Under the pieces are notes generated by a model that saw nothing but the letters and a program-made list of their open reading frames with translations, had not been told where the DNA came from and ran no database searches. Below, one piece after another: positions 25,725-34,393 of a stretch of DNA of 64,000 nucleotides. The translations under genes were made by a program, and so were the position numbers. Where the stretch lies: contig NZ_JAJEWQ010000006.1 of NCBI RefSeq assembly GCF_020687805.1, positions 278,206 through 342,205 on the forward strand. The letters are read 5' to 3'. This DNA is from Planctobacterium marinum. GTDB taxonomy: Bacteria; Pseudomonadota; Gammaproteobacteria; Enterobacterales; Alteromonadaceae. Position 1 is the first letter of the stretch; each line of letters opens with the position of its first letter.

Positions 25725-26851
25725 ACCTTGTACATTCTGATGTCAGCTACCTTTAATAATGCTTCTTTATCTAAGCCATCTTGAGGGCAATTTGCCCAGC
25801 CAATACTGGCGTTGATTTCCAGGTGAACAGTGTCCAGTTGAAATGGTTCGGTGATCGCGCTTTCCAGTTTTTTGATCATGTTGTCTATGTCAGTTTGTTC
25901 GGCGATACCCGGCGCAATGATGGCGAATTCATCACCTCCAATACGTGCCACCGTATCTGTTACCCGCATTGAGGTTTTCAGGCGTTGCGCCAGGTCGGTT
26001 AACAATAGGTCACCCACATCGTGACCATACATATCATTAACCGGTTTAAAGTTATCTAAATCCACATAAAAAATGCTGAAACTACGTTCGTAGCGTTTAA
26101 ATCTCTGAAGTTCCACCTGCAATGCATTGTCAAATTGCCGGCGATTTCCCAAGTGAGTCAACGGGTCTTGCATTGCAATGACTTCCAGCGATTTTTTGGT
26201 TTTTACATGTTCCTCAATTTCGTGTTTGAGTTTGGCATTCAGGGAAATGGTTTCGCGATTTGCCTGGGAGAGCACGTTGCCCAGATGTACCACTAAAATA
26301 ATGCTGGTTGGTACTAAAACCAAAAAGGTCAGGTGTAAACTGCTTGGGTAGAGTACAAAAAAGAGTAGTTGTGGCGATACCAGGCTGATCAAAAATACAT
26401 TTGAAAACATGGGCAGCATGGCATAACGAAACACTGTAATGATGGCGATCATCATTAACATGAAAATAAAAATGGGAGCGCCACTGCTCATGCCTTCCTC
26501 GGGTAACAAAAACAATGAGCAGCCAAACATGGCGGCAATTAAAACACCGATAATAATTCGGGCAAAGATGAAGCGAAGCAGTTGCTGATTGTTGATTTTA
26601 GGAGAACGATATTGACGCGTCAGCAGGTGTAACACGATACCCAATAGAAATTGCACCGCTAACCAAATCAAGATGCCAGAGGGTGTTGCCTGTTGAAAAT
26701 AGGCGGCTAAAGCAAACAATACAGCGCCCAGCATTAAAGGACGCGTATTGGTACTGGCCTTGCGGAAAAAATCCTGAGTAAGCTGCCACTCAACATCTTT
26801 GGGCAAATTGTGATGTTTGCTACTTCTAAACAAAAAGTCGGTGCGCTTCAA
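25709..26851 (-). CDS. Membrane-bound diguanylate cyclase (GGDEF)
   Basis: A 380-residue inner-membrane protein. Six or so hydrophobic helices fill residues 35-200 (for example 'PLMLGAVLFALAAYF', 'IIIGVLIAAMFGCSLFLL', 'FLVLVPTSIILVVHLG'), forming a MASE-like sensor, followed by a coiled segment and a GGDEF domain. The active site 'ARIGGDEFAII' is intact (about residues 305-309), and the inhibitory-site motif RVTD lies five residues before it, so product inhibition by c-di-GMP is expected. It probably makes c-di-GMP in response to an envelope or redox signal. Monocistronic; the upstream 125 bp are AT-rich. Confidence 0.93.
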   Translation of the reverse strand: MKRTDFLFRSSKHHNLPKDVEWQLTQDFFRKASTNTRPLMLGAVLFALAAYFQQATPSGILIWLAVQFLLGIVLHLLTRQYRSPKINNQQLLRFIFARIIIGVLIAAMFGCSLFLLPEEGMSSGAPIFIFMLMMIAIITVFRYAMLPMFSNVFLISLVSPQLLFFVLYPSSLHLTFLVLVPTSIILVVHLGNVLSQANRETISLNAKLKHEIEEHVKTKKSLEVIAMQDPLTHLGNRRQFDNALQVELQRFKRYERSFSIFYVDLDNFKPVNDMYGHDVGDLLLTDLAQRLKTSMRVTDTVARIGGDEFAIIAPGIAEQTDIDNMIKKLESAITEPFQLDTVHLEINASIGWANCPQDGLDKEALLKVADIRMYKVKNNR

Positions 26852-26976
26852 AAAGGGAGGCCAGATTTACATAGATGTAACAAAGTGTAATCAATTGTGG
26901 TGAAAATGTGCAGTGTGAGTAATAAAAAAGCGCCGATAATCAAGTCGTTTGGCTGATAATTGAACAATTACACGAG

Positions 26977-27273
26977 TTAAGCGTCACCAAATTGATATCG
27001 GCGTTTGATTTCAACCACCTCAACAATGTAGCTTGTGTACCATTTTTCCCGGCCCAGCTTTTGAGCTACCGCGTGTTGACTGTCTTTGTGCCAGTCTTTG
27101 ATGTCCTGCTCTGACAACCAATAGGAGATTGCTATTTCCTGTTGACCTTCAGTGACGGCGATAAAGTCCTGACAATTATAATGCGCAAACGCAAGGTCAC
27201 GCATCAGCGCCACGGTTTCTGAATATTGTGCGTCTTGCGCGCCAGTTTTGGCTTTAAAAATTACGGCGTACAT
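26977..27273 (-). CDS. Antibiotic biosynthesis monooxygenase (ABM) family protein
   Basis: A 98-residue single ferredoxin-like domain of the ABM family. 'MYAVIFKAKTGAQDAQYSETVALMRDLAFAHYNCQDFIAV' and 'EIAISYWLSEQDIKDWHKDSQHAVAQKLGREKWYTSYIVEVVEI' give the strand-helix-helix-strand pattern and the 'W..d..h..a...gr..wy..y...v' end seen in YdhR/YqjZ-type members. Such proteins act on small aromatic or quinone-like compounds or remain uncharacterised. It is on its own, between a diguanylate cyclase gene and two degraded small genes. Confidence 0.82.
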   Translation of the reverse strand: MYAVIFKAKTGAQDAQYSETVALMRDLAFAHYNCQDFIAVTEGQQEIAISYWLSEQDIKDWHKDSQHAVAQKLGREKWYTSYIVEVVEIKRRYQFGDA

Positions 27274-27441
27274 AGATATTAGTTCAGTCTACTTTGAGCA
27301 AAGATCAACAGGCTCTAAGCTTAGCATTCGAAAGGTGGTAATGATTATGAGGGCGCAACATGAAAACGTCCAGATGAAACGCGCATGTGTTGCTCATCCG
27401 CGCTATTGCCGTTGCATATCAGAAAAGAACAGTAGATAGCG

Positions 27442-27705
27442 CTACAGCGAATTTAACAGCTCGTCATCGTCATTGTCGCTCAGGCTTTCGCTGTGGCTGT
27501 GTTTCAACGCGGCGGTGTATTGTGCCAGTAAGGCTTCAAACCAGTCGTCATTGACACTCTGACGTTGGCAAAGTTGCTCCAGCACCGGGGCGTTGTCAGT
27601 ACTGATGACTTTTTAAAGCAGAGTTTTTAACAGATCCATATCCATGTTCTCATTGGAAATATGATACTCAGTGCCATCTACATTAAAACTTGCCAGTGAC
27701 GCCAT
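27442..27705 (-). pseudogene. Small acidic-tailed protein gene with one in-frame stop
   Basis: An 87-codon frame with a single TAA at codon 31 (27613-27615). It reads 'ASLASFNVDGTEYHISNEN' and 'MDMDLLKTLL' before the stop and 'VISTDNAPVLEQLCQRQSV', 'NDDWFEALLAQYTAALKHSH' after it, ending in an acidic tail 'ESLSDNDDDELLNSL'. A proper ribosome binding site (AGGA) precedes the ATG. Both halves look like normal protein sequence and stay in frame, so a point mutation in a once intact gene is the simplest reading. No family recognised. Confidence 0.5.
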
Positions 27706-27773
27706 TGTTGTGTCCTATGTACCGATAGTTAATGGGGCTGTTATCGCAACAAAATGTGCAGATAATATGGATT

Positions 27774-27950
27774 CTATTTTTTACCATCGAGAATCATTTT
27801 TGCTTCATATTCCTTCACAGAACGTTATGCCTGAATAAATTGTTCGGTATTAACATTGCTTTTTGCTTTGCCTCTCGCGGTAAACTCTTTGTCATCTATA
27901 GCATGTAGGGTGAATTTAGCCGGAATGTAAAATTGGGGGAGTAATGCCAT
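27774..27950 (-). pseudogene. Second tiny gene with an in-frame stop
   Basis: A 58-codon frame just upstream of the previous one on the same strand, interrupted by one TAA at codon 42. It reads 'MALLPQFYIPAKFTLHAIDD' and 'KEFTARGKAKSNVNTEQFIQ' before the stop, and 'RSVKEYEAKMILDGKK' after it. No clear ribosome binding site. The residue composition is protein-like, but at this length chance cannot be excluded. If real, this and the neighbour are remnants of a small two-gene operon. Confidence 0.3.
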
Positions 27951-28023
27951 ATTAACTGGGTCAGTTCGTGCGATTATACTCCGGCTGAATGACAAGATTC
28001 ATTGTTAACAGGTTCAAGATAAT

Positions 28024-28965
28024 ATGATTACAAGCCATGCCATACGCTTGATATGGGTGCTGGTTACAGGGATTGGTACGTCTTTTTCGGTATTCTCTGA
28101 TGATGCGGCGCCGCAAGGCCTGAACGCTCGTTTAGACTTTTCGACTCGTGCCGATTTCCGTTCTGACAAGGTTCCCAGATACCAATACCGCGTGCGTTTT
28201 TATCCGCAACTGAGTTTCAATGAAAACTGGTCGGTAAATGCTTTTGCGGTAACTGGCGATGAGTTTTCGTCCAGTTACAATACCTTCGGTGCCGATGAAA
28301 ATCACCGCTTTTACCTGAGACGCTTTTATCTGCGACATCAGTCCCAATACGGCAAAACTGAATTGGGCTCTATTCCAACTTATAAAGGCCGTGTTTCTTC
28401 AACCGGTTTGTCAAAAGACGGATGGATTGCCGGAATTCGGCATGTCAGGGATGTCTCTGCTCACAATAAAGTCGAAATAGTGGTTGGCGAATTAGCCCAC
28501 ACCCAAAGCCCGGATGCCTTTCACGCGATAAACCGCATTGATTATCTGGAGTTTGAGCTAAGCGCCAGAATAACCGACAAGCTGAGTTATGAATTGGGGC
28601 TTGAACGTATGCTAAATGAAAACTTCCTCCGGGCAGAGTTGCGCTATCAGGTTGCAGGTGAGCATATTGTGGCTATGGAGCTGGTAGATCGCACAGACAA
28701 TAACCATCTTAAAGCCGTAATGATCCTGGAAGGTCCAATGCCAATCCCTAATTATCAAATGGATTATTTTCTGTATTACAGCTATGTCGATGCAAGTTTT
28801 GGGGCCAGAGCTGAACTGACTGAAGACTTCGTCGACTTCGGCCATGCCCTGACATTCGAACTGGAAGGCGAATTGATAGCACAATGGGGCTGGGATTGGT
28901 TCAGCAAGTTGGAACTAAACGAAGGACAAAAACGCCTGCAACTGGGCCTGAAATTTAAAATTTAA
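28024..28965 (+). CDS. Outer-membrane beta-barrel protein, porin-like
   Basis: A 313-residue exported protein with a signal peptide ('HAIRLIWVLVTGIGTSFSVFS') and then alternating polar/hydrophobic strands typical of a barrel: 'ARLDFSTRADFRSDKVPRYQ', 'RFYLRRFYLRHQSQYGKTELG', 'FELEGELIAQWGWDWFSKLEL', 'KRLQLGLKFKI'. The layout resembles porin-like proteins of marine gammaproteobacteria that are annotated only as hypothetical. The C-terminal residue is Ile rather than the usual Phe/Trp, with Phe two positions before it. The transported compound is unknown. Confidence 0.65.
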   Translation: MITSHAIRLIWVLVTGIGTSFSVFSDDAAPQGLNARLDFSTRADFRSDKVPRYQYRVRFYPQLSFNENWSVNAFAVTGDEFSSSYNTFGADENHRFYLRRFYLRHQSQYGKTELGSIPTYKGRVSSTGLSKDGWIAGIRHVRDVSAHNKVEIVVGELAHTQSPDAFHAINRIDYLEFELSARITDKLSYELGLERMLNENFLRAELRYQVAGEHIVAMELVDRTDNNHLKAVMILEGPMPIPNYQMDYFLYYSYVDASFGARAELTEDFVDFGHALTFELEGELIAQWGWDWFSKLELNEGQKRLQLGLKFKI

Positions 28966-29099
28966 GGAAGTGGGGTGTTTTAGTAGGTTGGCATATCGGA
29001 TTAAACCGAGCTTTATAATTTGAAAAACGTTAATGTATAGTTTAAGCCATTCCATAGATATGGTCAGATGGGAACAACGATATATTGCAAGGAGGTATC

Positions 29100-29672
29100 A
29101 TGATAACAGCAAAAGAGTTTTACCTAACATGGTGCGATACTATTCAGCACCGAAATGACGAAGTCGAACAAAATTGGAGTAATACAAAACTCACAAGTTT
29201 GGTAATTAAAAATGAAAATTCTATCGTAGTTGATATTTCCGAGCGGTTAGGATTACTTTGCTTTAACGGCGATTTTCATAATATTGATTCAGTTTTTTAT
29301 CGTGAAGAAGACTTAATACAAGAGTACAGCCCTGGATGCTATCTCACAGATATTCGTATTGCCTTTGAGCATGAAAATGACTTTTATAGTGGTCTTTTTC
29401 AAGAAGTATCACATCTATTGCTAATAAATTGTGACCTAAAAGTCGTCGTGTCTTACCCTCCCAGTGAAAAAGCAGAATTCAGTATGTTGGAAAAATTACA
29501 TTCGATAATTTCTTCAAGCAGGATCAGTCAACATTTAGCTGATACAGATGGTTTTCTTTTCATTATGGGACACGAAGAGGCCAACATATGGAAAGGCTGG
29601 GTGTATAAATCTGATAACTGGGAACTGGTTGCTGAAGCAAACACAATATTTTCATCAAAAGAGCAAAATTGA
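29100..29672 (+). CDS. Unrecognised AT-rich orphan protein
   Basis: A 190-residue soluble protein with no motif I recognise. It starts at an ATG with a strong AAGGAGGT ribosome binding site. The sequence mixes beta-strand and acidic segments: 'SLVIKNENSIVVDISERLGL', 'LFQEVSHLLLINCDLKVVVS', 'WKGWVYKSDNWELVAEANTIF'. The gene is visibly richer in A and T than its neighbours and uses rarer codons (ATA, TTA, AGT), which suggests recent arrival by transfer. It lies alone between a barrel gene and the leftward universal stress protein gene. Confidence 0.6.
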   Translation: MITAKEFYLTWCDTIQHRNDEVEQNWSNTKLTSLVIKNENSIVVDISERLGLLCFNGDFHNIDSVFYREEDLIQEYSPGCYLTDIRIAFEHENDFYSGLFQEVSHLLLINCDLKVVVSYPPSEKAEFSMLEKLHSIISSSRISQHLADTDGFLFIMGHEEANIWKGWVYKSDNWELVAEANTIFSSKEQN

Positions 29673-29748
29673 AATTTTTAAGACATCATTGACTCTTGCC
29701 ACTTCGTTAGTTTAGTAAGCCATGCGTTTTTCATGTCTGGACCAGGCT

Positions 29749-29777
29749 AAACCTCACCGGTGTTAAGCTGTGAGGTT
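29749..29777. terminator. Hairpin between convergent genes
   Basis: ACCTCAC - ccggtgttaagct - GTGAGGT forms a seven-pair hairpin between the rightward orphan gene and the leftward universal stress gene. There is no good T run on either side, so its role as a terminator is uncertain. Confidence 0.35.
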
Positions 29778-29794
29778 ATGTTGCAGGCGATAAG

Positions 29795-30679
29795 TTAGTT
29801 GTGCCTGGGACTCTTGATGAGCAACATATCGCAGGGGGGATTATTTAACAGTGCCATAGTGGTGCTGCCAACCAGGTGCGATAGCAACATGTTTCGGGTT
29901 ACATTGCCTATCACCAAAATGTCACTGTCTTGTTTGTTAACCCAGTCTGTCAGGGCTTTTTCCGGTAATCCATTTAGTAGTACTGCGTGTTTCGGAGTCG
30001 CCCCAATGCGCTCCATAAAATCATCCAGTCCCTGTCGATGTAATGTGGATATTTTGTGTTTGTACTGAATAAAGGATGCCGGCACATGACAGGCATGGGC
30101 AATAACCCACTCAGATTTGAGTAACTTGGCCAGGTTGCGGGTTTTCTTCGAGATAATAAAATCCAAATCGTCGGGACGGGAGTTTTCGTGTAATGGGTCT
30201 ACCGCGCCAATGAGCCTGGTTTGGCTGTTCCACGCTTTGGGCTGCATGACTAAAACATGGCACTGCAAATTCGCGAGGTCCTGGAAAATCGGGTGACGCT
30301 CAGTTATCTGCTCATCCTGGATAAGTAACAGGTTGTCTTTCTTTCCTTGTGTGCAGGCTTCGATCGTCTCCATGTAATTCGGTTTGTCCAACACGATAAA
30401 GTTAAATGCCAGGTTTTCCTGTTTCATTCGTTCCCGAATGCGCTGCTGTTTTTCCTCCTGCTCTTTAATCCAGGTCTGTTCCGCCTGTTCCGATTTATCA
30501 AACATAAACCAGTAATGGCGTTCCCGGGCCCGTAACCGATTATCAAAGACAATGCTGATGGTGGCATGATGCAGTTTCGCCAGTTTGACAACTTTGTCTT
30601 CAACGGCAGGATGAATTGTATGCTTACCATCCACCAACCAAATGATGTTGGCGGTTAAAGAGGAGGGTGTCTGTTCCAT
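29795..30679 (-). CDS. Tandem universal stress protein (UspE-like)
   Basis: A 294-residue protein made of two universal-stress-protein domains, about residues 10-140 and 150-292. The second ends 'DILVIGNVTRNMLLSHLVGSTTMALLNNPPCDMLLIKSP', with the Gx(2)GS-type nucleotide-loop context of ATP-binding Usp proteins in the form 'GSTTMAL'. The N-terminal domain is less well conserved. It is the last gene of a leftward series (rimK, deacylase, DTG protease, then this gene with a 60-bp gap), so it may share their transcript. Role inferred: stress adaptation. Confidence 0.88.
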   Translation of the reverse strand: MEQTPSSLTANIIWLVDGKHTIHPAVEDKVVKLAKLHHATISIVFDNRLRARERHYWFMFDKSEQAEQTWIKEQEEKQQRIRERMKQENLAFNFIVLDKPNYMETIEACTQGKKDNLLLIQDEQITERHPIFQDLANLQCHVLVMQPKAWNSQTRLIGAVDPLHENSRPDDLDFIISKKTRNLAKLLKSEWVIAHACHVPASFIQYKHKISTLHRQGLDDFMERIGATPKHAVLLNGLPEKALTDWVNKQDSDILVIGNVTRNMLLSHLVGSTTMALLNNPPCDMLLIKSPRHN

Positions 30680-30739
30680 AGCCTTACTCGCAATTGAAAA
30701 TAGTGACGGATATTGATGTTAGGTAAGCTGCGATTGCGT

Positions 30740-31189
30740 TCATTTCGCGGCTAAATAATCATCGGAAGGATCGATGACAAAATGTTGCTCCAGGGCTTCC
30801 CGCCCCAACAACATCAGGTGCTTCATAATAGAGCGATCGGTAAGTGTTAACTCGATATCCCAGGTTAAATTACCCAATTGTGCCGGTGTTTTTATCACGC
30901 AACGGCGCTCTTTTTCACCATTGGAGGATTTTATCCAGCGCACGTCATGTAACGGTGCGGCGCATTTAATGGTCTTTTCAACGTCGTGAAAATCAGGATG
31001 AAACCAAAATTTAACTTTTTTGGCAGTTTCATCGATTTCGATGTGGTCAACGTGCAATGCTGACGTCTTTGCGCCTGTGTCTATTCGGGTCGCAATGGCA
31101 GTTAGGCCAAGTTCTGGCAAGTCGATTTTTTCTGCGACACCAATCACAACTTTGTCGGTAAGAGGTTGGGGGAGTTCGCTATTGCTCAT
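30740..31189 (-). CDS. RimB-like retropepsin-fold protease (PF05618, 'ATP-dependent zinc protease')
   Basis: A 149-residue protein of the family named 'putative ATP-dependent zinc protease'. The DTG motif at residues 37-39 ('ATRIDTGAKTSALHVDHIEI') and the later 'LLGREAL' (a hydrophobic-hydrophobic-Gly element) are those of retropepsin-like aspartyl proteases, so the zinc label is doubtful. The family commonly adjoins rimK. In Pseudomonas the rimABK locus has a comparable RimB protein that affects RimK activity on ribosomal protein S6. It overlaps the deacylase gene by 4 nt, so translation is coupled. Confidence 0.88.
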   Translation of the reverse strand: MSNSELPQPLTDKVVIGVAEKIDLPELGLTAIATRIDTGAKTSALHVDHIEIDETAKKVKFWFHPDFHDVEKTIKCAAPLHDVRWIKSSNGEKERRCVIKTPAQLGNLTWDIELTLTDRSIMKHLMLLGREALEQHFVIDPSDDYLAAK

Positions 31190-32223
31190 AGGTCCTGACT
31201 CACTATGTTGTTATCAGATTGTGGTAATAAATCATCCTGCAACTGCTCGATATGTTCAGCTACCTGACTGGGCGTTTCAAAGTCTGCAATATGATACATG
31301 GCGTCACCTTCTTGTACGAGCGGGATATTTTGCTTGCCGATGATAACACCACTATTGGGTGCTTTTAAAATATCGACAGCAGATCCTATCGGACTGCAGA
31401 TTTCGGCAAGTACATCACCTTTGTTGACATGATCACCCAGGCGTTTTCGGTCTGTTACTGTACCACTACTGGTGGCTCTGACCCAAAAACTGTGGTTGGA
31501 AACAAATGGTTCTACCGTTTTCGACGGCTTGCGTTTGCGTATCATACCCAGATGAGACAATACGTTAAGCACGCCTTTTAATCCGGCCCGTATAGACAAC
31601 TCGTCAAAACGCAACGCCTGTCCGGCTTCGTAAAGCAGAACCTTACAACCTTTTGACGCCGCGGCCTCACGCAATGAACCTTCGCGAATGTCAGCATTCA
31701 ATACAACCGGTACACCAAAGGTGCGGGCCAATTGCATGGTTTCATCATCATTCAGATTTGCCCTGACCTGAGGAAAATTACTGCGATGAATCGCCCCGGT
31801 ATGTAAGTCAATACCATACTGGCATTTGCTGACAATCTCCGATAAAAACAAATGCGCCAGTCGCCCTGTCAGTGACCCTTTGGCGGAACCGGGAAAACTC
31901 CGGTTCAGGTCACGTCTGTCAGGCATGTAACGGCTTTGATTGAGCATGCCGTAAACATTTACGATTGGTACGGCAATGATAGTCCCTTTAGACAAGCGGA
32001 AAGACTTCATTGTGAGCAGGCGCCGGATGATTTCTATGCCGTTGAGTTCATCGCCATGCACTGCCGCGCTGATAAACACCGCGGGGCCGGGTTTGCGGGC
32101 ATTAATCACTTCCACCGGAATGGAAATTTCTGTGTCCGTGTAAAGCCTGGCAGCTGGTAATTCCAGTTTTACTCTGGAGCCGGGTTTAATCAGGGTCTTA
32201 CCGATTTCTAAAGGTTCTGTCAT
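31186..32223 (-). CDS. AstE/aspartoacylase-family deacylase linked to RimK
   Basis: A 345-residue zinc carboxypeptidase-fold protein of the succinylglutamate desuccinylase/aspartoacylase family. The metal ligands are His56 and Glu59 ('AAVHGDELNG') and the His in 'YGIDLHTGAIHRSNFPQVR'. The C-terminal 70 residues ('SGTVTDRKRLGDHVNKGDVLAEI') look like a lipoyl/biotinyl-type beta barrel, as in many AstE-like proteins. Start at 32223 leaves 1 nt to the rimK stop. Next to rimK it may remove amino acids that RimK adds, or hydrolyse a related N-acyl amino acid; this is inference from context. Confidence 0.9.
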   Translation of the reverse strand: MTEPLEIGKTLIKPGSRVKLELPAARLYTDTEISIPVEVINARKPGPAVFISAAVHGDELNGIEIIRRLLTMKSFRLSKGTIIAVPIVNVYGMLNQSRYMPDRRDLNRSFPGSAKGSLTGRLAHLFLSEIVSKCQYGIDLHTGAIHRSNFPQVRANLNDDETMQLARTFGVPVVLNADIREGSLREAAASKGCKVLLYEAGQALRFDELSIRAGLKGVLNVLSHLGMIRKRKPSKTVEPFVSNHSFWVRATSSGTVTDRKRLGDHVNKGDVLAEICSPIGSAVDILKAPNSGVIIGKQNIPLVQEGDAMYHIADFETPSQVAEHIEQLQDDLLPQSDNNIVSQDL

Positions 32224-32224
32224 G

Positions 32225-33130
32225 CTAGCCTTTACCTCTTGTTTTATTGTTGTGTGGTTTGGCGTTTTTTTCAATAAACTCAATAACCAGTCCTGCGACA
32301 TCTTTCCCGGTAGAGGTCTCAATACCTTCCAGACCCGGTGACGAGTTTACCTCCATTACAACAGGGCCGTGAGAAGAGCGCAACAAATCGACACCGCAGA
32401 CATTTAATCCCATGATCCGGGCAGCCTGAACTGCGGTAGCGCGCTCTTCTTTACTTAATCTGGTTAACTCTGCCGTGCCACCGCGATGCAGATTGGAACG
32501 AAACTCGCCTTCTTTGCCCTGGCGTTTCATGGCTGCAACCACTTTACCTCCGACTACAAAACAGCGAACGTCAGCACCGCCTGCTTCCTTGATAAATTCC
32601 TGTACCAGGATATCAACTTTAATACCCATAAAAGCTTCAATGATACTCTCTGCGGCTTTTTCCGAGTCAGCGAGTACTACACCGATGCCCTGAGTTCCTT
32701 CAAGGATTTTGATGACCACCGGCGCACCACCGACATTTTTAATCAAATCTTTGATGTTATCCGGCGAGTGTGCGAAACCGGTTCGCGGTAAGCCTACACC
32801 TTTTCGGGATAAAAGTTGTAATGAACGTAATTTGTCTCTGGAACGACTGATGGCAATTGATTCATTGACACAAAAGCTGCCCATCATTTCAAACTGTCTG
32901 ACCACCGAGGTACCGTAAAAGGTGATGGATGCCCCAATACGCGGAATAATGGCGTCATATTGAGGCAGGTTTTTCCCTTTGTAGCGCACTTTAGGGCGGC
33001 TGGATGTGATATCCATGTAACAGTGTAACGTGTCAATGATATCCACAGTATGGCCGCGCGCCAGTGCGGCCTCTTTCAATCGTTGTGTAGAGTACAGTCG
33101 CTCATTGCGCGATAAAATTGCTATTTTCAA
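32225..33130 (-). CDS. rimK: Ribosomal protein S6 glutamate ligase RimK (ATP-grasp)
   Basis: A 301-residue ATP-grasp ligase that adds glutamate residues to the C-terminus of ribosomal protein S6. It begins '[22 protein letters not shown]', continues with '[24 protein letters not shown]', the ATP-binding '[19 protein letters not shown]', and ends with the metal-binding '[16 protein letters not shown]'. All these are RimK signatures, and the length is normal. The start is the TTG at 33130, with AAGGA upstream and exact alignment to the usual 'MKIAILSR' N-terminus. It leads a set with a deacylase and a DTG protease. Confidence 0.94.
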   Translation of the reverse strand: MKIAILSRNERLYSTQRLKEAALARGHTVDIIDTLHCYMDITSSRPKVRYKGKNLPQYDAIIPRIGASITFYGTSVVRQFEMMGSFCVNESIAISRSRDKLRSLQLLSRKGVGLPRTGFAHSPDNIKDLIKNVGGAPVVIKILEGTQGIGVVLADSEKAAESIIEAFMGIKVDILVQEFIKEAGGADVRCFVVGGKVVAAMKRQGKEGEFRSNLHRGGTAELTRLSKEERATAVQAARIMGLNVCGVDLLRSSHGPVVMEVNSSPGLEGIETSTGKDVAGLVIEFIEKNAKPHNNKTRGKG

Positions 33131-33157
33131 GTGGTTGTCCTTGATTATTCTTTTAAC

Positions 33158-33209
33158 AGAGCGTGTTGTTCTTTGCTGCAAAATTGTACCGCAAAATTCA
33201 ACACGCTCT
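33158..33209. terminator. Hairpin with the conserved 19-nt loop, copy 1
   Basis: AGAGCGTGTTG at 33158-33168 pairs perfectly with CAACACGCTCT at 33199-33209. The 30-nt loop contains TGCAAAATTGTACCGCAAA at 33177-33195, which occurs identically in the hairpin at 51634-51678. It lies between the RMD1-like gene and rimK, both leftward, so it may end or attenuate the upstream transcript. Confidence 0.6.
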
Positions 33210-33214
33210 CGTTC

Positions 33215-33997
33215 TTAATGACCAAAATATAAAATAATATCTACTGCGATCAGGTAGATAATGATCCATTCCAGAAAAGCGGAGTGTTTGTGATTCTGCT
33301 CTGATGCCAGCATTTCCAACAGTTCATTGATGGTACTGAGTTTCAGGTTCAGCAGCTCCACTCTGGGTTGCAGATCCAGATAGCGTGAAATTTGCAGATA
33401 GTTGGCTTCCTGTTCAGGGTATTCCCAAAAGAACTCCGGCGTATCCAACAGGTTAAAGCGTAATACGATATCGTTGCGGGTCTGGAAAAGACTTCCTCTG
33501 GCTTTTGCAAGAGCCTTGCGGGACAGCGGAATCTTGCCGGTTTTAGCCAGTGTTTCAGACAGGTGAGAATGTTCACGGATGGTTTTTTCCGCTAACACTT
33601 CAAATTGTTCCAGCTTTTCAGATTGTGCCAGCCCATGACTGACGGCAAGCAGGGTCAGCAAGTCGTCGTCGGGTAGGCGGATCTCATCGTCTCTTACCAT
33701 TAAACTGGCGTTCTGCTCCACTTTGAAATGGAAGTTTTCCCAGGCGTGATCGTCTGTGCCGTTCTGGGTACAACTCAGGACTTTGACCAGCAACTGAGTT
33801 TTATCTTCTTCTTTCATTTTCCAGGCACAGATCACCCCGTAGTCAAATACAAAGGCAGTGCTGCCGTGATACGCGATGTACAAGGCATCACGGTACTGGT
33901 GGATAACAAAACTCTTGTGCAATTTTGCTTTCAGAGCCTGTAAATCAATATTGTGGCCGAGCAGTTTAGTGCTGACCTGGTGTTGTTCTGTATTCAT
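33215..33997 (-). CDS. RMD1 family protein (DUF155)
   Basis: A 260-residue member of the RMD1/DUF155 family, known in yeast mitochondria (Rmd1, Rmd8, Mrx10) and many bacteria. The soluble part includes 'YIAYHGSTAFVFDYGVICAWKM' and 'LLTLLAVSHGLAQSEKLEQFE', then the family core 'FQTRNDIVLRFNLLDTPEFFWEYPEQEANYLQISRYLDLQPRVELLN'-type segment (residues 172-220, in part). A single C-terminal membrane helix ('LEWIIIYLIAVDIILYFG') anchors it. The molecular function is unknown. It is 84 bp upstream of rimK on the same strand, separated by a hairpin. Confidence 0.88.
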   Translation of the reverse strand: MNTEQHQVSTKLLGHNIDLQALKAKLHKSFVIHQYRDALYIAYHGSTAFVFDYGVICAWKMKEEDKTQLLVKVLSCTQNGTDDHAWENFHFKVEQNASLMVRDDEIRLPDDDLLTLLAVSHGLAQSEKLEQFEVLAEKTIREHSHLSETLAKTGKIPLSRKALAKARGSLFQTRNDIVLRFNLLDTPEFFWEYPEQEANYLQISRYLDLQPRVELLNLKLSTINELLEMLASEQNHKHSAFLEWIIIYLIAVDIILYFGH

Positions 33998-34393
33998 TGC
34001 AAACTCTCAACGCTACTAATAGTTAAGTTCTTGATTACTATCTTAATTATTTCTACGCTTTCAGTTTGTTCGCTGCTAGTCGACAGGATTAATCTCAGAT
34101 AGCCTATAGTTTTAATGTAATGGCAAACAGGGAATTACATTAAATCTAACCCTGTAGACTGAAATACAGGTCACTAAGTCACATCTGGCAGGAGAAATTT
34201 GTGACTTTTACTGTAAAATTCTCGTCCTTACATAAAACACTGAGGTACGGGAATTTCCAGCCCGAAGGGGCTTAGTGAGTTTTTCAGGCAGTGCAATTGG
34301 CAGAATGTGAACACGCAGTTCTGAATCTCTGGTTGTGGTGCCCTGTACGATTGTTATCATATTGATTAATAATGACATTATAGAGGACTAAGC
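33998..34393. other. 396-bp divergent intergenic region upstream of mgtE
   Basis: No gene on either strand. It separates the leftward RMD1-like gene from the rightward mgtE gene and should hold both promoters. The right part contains CCCGAAGGGGC-like small palindromes near 34261. I looked for an M-box magnesium riboswitch, expected in front of some mgtE genes, and found no convincing set of its helices. Confidence 0.4.

Noticed and set aside
27248-27439. Plus-strand 63-residue frame upstream of the barrel gene
   Set aside because: It overlaps the start of the ABM-family gene, has an unlikely residue mix and lacks a ribosome binding site.
34100-34393. M-box magnesium riboswitch before mgtE
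   Set aside because: The leader region lacks the recognisable set of conserved helices; only short local palindromes are present.
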